A stretch of DNA of 64,000 nt from Gaeumannomyces sp. JS-464 (taxonomy: Eukaryota > Ascomycota > Sordariomycetes > Magnaporthales > Magnaporthaceae). Position 1 is the first letter of the stretch, and each line of letters opens with the position of its first letter. Of the stretch, positions 60,338 through 64,000 are shown piece by piece. The stretch lies in contig NGZR01000008.1 in NCBI GenBank assembly GCA_002197995.1, positions 186,001 through 250,000 of the forward strand, read 5' to 3'. The position numbers were made by a program, and so were the translations under genes. Under the pieces are notes generated by a model. It was not told where the DNA came from, searched no databases, and saw only the letters and a program-made list of their open reading frames with translations.

Positions 60338-61023
60338 TGGGCGGAAGATGACGGCTGGGCTAGAGAGGGACGTGATGGGCGTCGGCCATTGAGGTCCATT
60401 CGATCAATGTTCCATTGCGGGGGCAATTTAGGGGTCCTTGGCCTGTAAAGGCCCACAGTCACAGGGGCCGACCCGCTGTCCAGCGTATTCGCATCGTATT
60501 TCCGCTGGTGAATACGGGATTGGAAGGACAACCGGGGTGTGGCTGGTGGCCGCCACGGCAAAACGGCGTGTCAATTTCACTCTAGCGTCCATGTTTTCAT
60601 CCACACATGTTGTTCCCCGGCTTATGGGAAAGTGAGTTTAGCATTTGATGACCGATTTGACCATGCATCCGCTTCTCGCTCCCAATTCATCCCATCACAG
60701 GTCACAGACGTACAGGTTGATCTCCCTGGCCACGTTGACCTCATCGAGCCACTCGCAGATCATGGGCCCGGTGGCTTGGCAGGCCGGGATTCCGCGATCC
60801 CGGTTGGGCTGTTTAATGTGGAGATCGAAGCTTCGAAATTGGACAGCGACTGCACGGACCAGGCCATCAAATTCTGCGCGACGAGCGACGTGGAACAAAA
60901 GCCAAAGGGGTGCCGGTTTTTGAAGGGCGGTCCGTCTCTGAAAACGCCTTGCGCGAAGCACAAACAGTCCAGGACGGACGAGAGAGCGACGACTTCTCGC
61001 CTACCTCAATTCATCACATAATC
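60338..61023. other. Intergenic region upstream of ERG24
   Basis: No supported gene. The sequence contains GTC/CAC-rich stretches and the ERG24 promoter. The frame at 60539-61021 lacks any recognisable domain. Confidence 0.5.
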
Positions 61024-62648
61024 ATGGCTGGAAAAGTGAAATATGAGTTTGCAGGCCCGTGAGTATCGCGATCCCACATTTCCCACCAGGGCTGCGACGC
61101 GTTCCAGCGCCCGCCACAGCGCTCTGTTCTCGCCCTCCAGCTGCTGACTGACCTGCGGACCAACAGCCCCGGCGCCACGGCCATCGTCTTCGGCCTGCCT
61201 GCCCTGCTGTGGGTCTTCTTCTTCGCCTGCAACGACGTCACGGGCTGCCCCGTCCCGTCGCTGCTGAGCCCGCGCACTCTCACCTGGGACAAGCTCAAAT
61301 CCGAGATCCCATGGCCCGCCGACGGCCTTCGCGGCTTCGTCAGCTGGGAGGCCACCGCCTGGCTGCTGGCCTACTACTTCCTGAGCCTGGTCCTCCACGT
61401 CGTGCTCCCCGCCCAGGAGGTCCTCGGCACCAAGCTGAAGCAGTCTGGCCGCCCGCTCAAGTACCGCTTCAATGGTAAGTCGCCTCGCTATCGTCACAGT
61501 CCCAGGCGCACTTGTCTGCTGAAGCCTCTGCACAGACTAACTAACGCCTCCACAGCTTTCTCTGCTACTATCGTCCAGCTAATCGGCTGCGCCGTCGGCA
61601 CGTACCTGCAAGCACCAACTTTGTCGTCTGGACCTTCATTCTCGGACAACTCCTGCAGCTGCTGACCGGAAACATCATCCTGGCCTTTATCATCTCGGCC
61701 TGGGTCTACGTCAAGAGTTTCTCCGTTAAGCCGGGCAACCCCGAACTGCGCGAGCTTGCTGCCGGAGGCCACACTGGCAACTTGATCTACGACTTCTACA
61801 TTGGTCGCGAGCTGAACCCTCGCGTCACCCTTCCCTTCTTTGGCGAGATTGACGTCAAGACCTTCCTCGAGATGCGTCCTGGCCTGACCGGCTGGATCCT
61901 GATGGACCTGGCCTTTATTGCCAAGCAGCACCGCTCCTACGGCTACGTGTCCGACAGCATCGTCTTTACTGCCATCGTCCAGTCCTTCTACGTCCTTGAC
62001 GGCCAGTACCTCGAGCAGGGCATCCTTACCATGATGGACATCACGACCGACGGGCTCGGCTACATGCTGACCTTTGGCGACATCGTCTGGGTGCCCTTCC
62101 TGTACTCGACCCAATGTCGCTACCTGTCCGTCTACCCGGTCCACCTGGGCGTCCCCGGCGTCGTCGGCGTCACGGTCGTCTTCCTCCTGGGGCTCTACAT
62201 CTTCCGCGCAGCCAACACGCAGAAGAACGTGTTCCGCACCAAGCCCGACGACCCCAGTGTCAAGGGCATGTCCTACATCCAGACCAAACGCGGCACCCGC
62301 CTGCTCACCGCCGGCTGGTGGGGGCGCTCGCGTCACATCAACTACTTTGGCGACTGGCTGCAGGCCTCGCCCTTCAGCCTGCCCACCGGCATCGCCGGTT
62401 ATCTCATCCTCCCAGGTGGCGTGGCATTTGCAGGTGCCGGCGCTACGATGCTGGACGGGCGCGAGGTTGTGCAGGACGCTGCTAGGGGCTGGGGTATGGT
62501 GTTTACCTACTTTTACGTCCTCTACTTCGCCGTCCTGCTCATCCACCGCGAAGGTCGTGACGATGCCGCCTGTGCCGAGAAATACGGCGACGACTGGGTC
62601 AAGTACAAGAAGGCCGTGCCGTGGAGGATCTTGCCCTATGTCTACTAA
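61024..62648 (+). CDS. erg24: Delta(14)-sterol reductase
   Basis: Exons 61024-61058, 61167-61474 and 61556-62648. Introns have GTGAGT and GTAAGT donors; the second has a CTAAC branch. The enzyme reduces the C14 double bond of sterol intermediates with NADPH in the ER, in ergosterol synthesis after Erg11. Landmarks: FACNDVTGCPVPSLLSPRTL, SWEATAWLLAYYFLSLVLHV, YDFYIGRELNPRVTLPFFGE, EMRPGLTGWILMDLAFIAKQ, QYLEQGILTMMDITTDGLGY, YPVHLGVPGVVGVTVVFLLG, RGTRLLTAGWWGRSRHINYF and the C-terminus EKYGDDWVKYKKAVPWRILPYVY region. QKNVFRTKPDDP and GDWLQASPFSLPTG with a roughly 30-residue loop before the last helix fit Erg24 better than Erg4. One base is missing near 61614 (between GTYLQ and TNFVVWTFI); corrected length about 478 aa. 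Loss of this enzyme is severe, so a sequencing error is the likelier cause. Confidence 0.88.
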
Positions 62649-63038
62649 GCATACTCGGCGTCTACTCCTTACGGCAACTTCTCTAGCGAATCGCGCGTAG
62701 GCACCATATCGTGCCTTGTGCGCCTGCTTCTGGGGCTTTGGAAACTTGAGTGTTTCCTTCAATCTTGCTTTTTTTCTCAGTCTAATTCTATCGGACTCGT
62801 CGACCCCCACCATCCCCCGACCTGTTTCGCCCCTGACTATTGCGAGCATTGCGGCAATACTCGTAATCCAAGCGTTTTTGTCTACTGCAGGAGACATCCT
62901 TAGGGCCCCCGTCTCCTCCATCGAATCACTCGTGAATCAAGATCTTTCGTTTGCCCCGCCCGCGTAAGATCCTTCGTTCCCTCGCCCGCGTAAGATCATC
63001 CTTGAGCTTTGTTGCGCGCTCTACCCCAAAGGCCTCCG
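62649..63038. other. Convergent intergenic region
   Basis: Between the stops of ERG24 (+) and the partial gene (-). A short direct repeat with the core CCTCGCCCGCGTAAGATC occurs at about 62959-62996 in two imperfect copies. No gene seen. Confidence 0.5.
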
Positions 63039-64000
63039 TTAAAAGCCCATCTGTTCCGCTCTCATCACGTACTCCGTTTGACTTCCATTCTTTGCTCTAA
63101 GAGCTGACCACGGATCCACCGGATCGTCCTCCGCCAATGGAACCTCGAGGAGAATCTTGCAGGCAGCATAGCTGTTTTCCGTGGCGTTGCCCTGCAACGA
63201 GAACAAGAATCTGTCGAACAAACTTAACGATGCATCCTCCCCGCCCCGCAAGTTCCAGTGAACAAGACTCGGGTCGAAAATGGAAAGAATCATATCCAAG
63301 ACCTTCCAATGCTTGTCTCTTCCCTGACCCCTTTTAGTGTCCGCCAGAGTGAGGTAACAGCTTGGGGGGCAGACGGCATTGGAGTCTTCGTGGCCCCGGC
63401 ACTCCCGGCTAAAGTAAAAGGAGCTCTGGAAGATAGCATTAATGCTGTGGATTGGGCCGACTCCGTCAAGAACGGCACGTAACCCCTCCAGGTTTATTCC
63501 CCCGTCCACACCTTCACCTTCGTCCAACCTCGCGTCCTCGACCTCAGCTACCTTGCGCATGGGCTGCAAAGCTTGGAGGAAGACGGCTTTCCAGAAGTTT
63601 GAGAAGCCGCGGGAAGAAGCCACATCGATTTCCATTAGCCAGATGGTATATTGGTGAAGTCCCAGCCGAGATGCCACTATCGGCAGCATGCAGTCGTGAA
63701 CGCTGACAGCATATCCAGCCCGAGGGTAAGGAGAAAATGAAGGGAACATAGAGTGAGGTTCTTCGCCTTTGAAAAAGGCCTGTTCGGGCAGCCCACGTAG
63801 TCCATGATCGAGGAGGAATAAAGCCGAAATCGTCATTGGAAACCTTTGGGAAGCTGCCATGGACCAAGTCGAGTAGACGCATTCTTGGAGAATGTCGAAG
63901 GAGCAACCATTTGAAAGCTCAACCAGGCGGGCAAAGGAGCATGCGATGGAGAAGTGGGAATATCCCTCATTCTCGGTGGGCAGTAGGATAGCTGTAGCGT
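63039..64000 (-). CDS. Unidentified protein, C-terminal part, runs off the window
   Basis: The frame is open from the right edge of the window to a stop at 63039, about 320 codons, and no start can be assigned. It reads YSHFSIACSFARLVELSNGC, FDILQECVYSTWSMAASQRF, TISALFLLDHGLRGLPEQAF, DCMLPIVASRLGLHQYTIWL and NFWKAVFLQALQPMRKVAEV. The leucine-rich helical pattern, with DHG and a LPIVASRLGLHQY segment, resembles the helical or ankyrin-like tails of large fungal NACHT/P-loop NTPase proteins, but this is only a resemblance. An intron may lie around 63330-63420. The frame shows no shifts. Confidence 0.45.
   Translation of the reverse strand, partial: ATAILLPTENEGYSHFSIACSFARLVELSNGCSFDILQECVYSTWSMAASQRFPMTISALFLLDHGLRGLPEQAFFKGEEPHSMFPSFSPYPRAGYAVSVHDCMLPIVASRLGLHQYTIWLMEIDVASSRGFSNFWKAVFLQALQPMRKVAEVEDARLDEGEGVDGGINLEGLRAVLDGVGPIHSINAIFQSSFYFSRECRGHEDSNAVCPPSCYLTLADTKRGQGRDKHWKVLDMILSIFDPSLVHWNLRGGEDASLSLFDRFLFSLQGNATENSYAACKILLEVPLAEDDPVDPWSALRAKNGSQTEYVMRAEQMGF

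Noticed and set aside
61494..62921. 475-codon - strand frame
   Set aside because: It is the antisense shadow of ERG24, whose + strand product is conserved and properly spliced.

Overview
The window reads as a filamentous ascomycete chromosome (Pezizomycotina, most likely a Sordariomycete). The evidence is short GT...AG introns with CTAAC/CTGAC branch points, a Zn(II)2Cys6 regulator, a GATA finger protein, a fungal rhodopsin-fold membrane protein, a Clr5-domain gene, Erg24, and AT-rich hypermutated retrotransposons lying next to GC-rich genic DNA. I cannot name a genus.

Positions 528-21124 are one 20.6 kb nest of three LTR retrotransposons, each with matching LTRs and a 5 bp target duplication. 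The outer element is a + strand Ty3/gypsy chromovirus (LTRs 528-868 and 20785-21124). A - strand gypsy element (1204-8339) sits in its 5' leader, and a + strand Ty1/copia element (15107-20486) sits between its integrase and chromodomain. All three are dead through C-to-T / G-to-A hypermutation that largely spares CpG. The base composition changes sharply at 21125.

The nest lies inside the last codons of a - strand Clr5-domain gene (21120-23839). The lost C-terminal tail and the original stop are still readable on the far side of the nest (461-527).

From 25 to 64 kb the DNA is GC-rich and gene-poor. The genes are: a small gene whose third exon carries a run of 36 C (25044-25675, +); a decayed calpain-like gene with Ser at the catalytic Cys position (26420-28171, -); a GATA zinc-finger gene (30905-31806, +) convergent with an intact five-exon rhodopsin-domain gene (31963-33709, -); a tentative Ser/Thr/Pro-rich secreted protein (35852-36595, -); a secreted multicopper oxidase (39979-41993, +); a four-helix MARVEL-type membrane protein (47595-48098, -); a Zn(II)2Cys6 regulator (53934-57074, +); a small secreted protein (59515-60337, +); Erg24 (61024-62648, +); and an unidentified gene running off the right edge (63039-64000, -). 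They look like independent genes and not a pathway cluster.

Several otherwise sound genes, including the housekeeping-type ERG24, need a single one-base correction to be open. This suggests residual indel errors in the sequence. The Clr5 and calpain genes need many more and are probably real pseudogenes.
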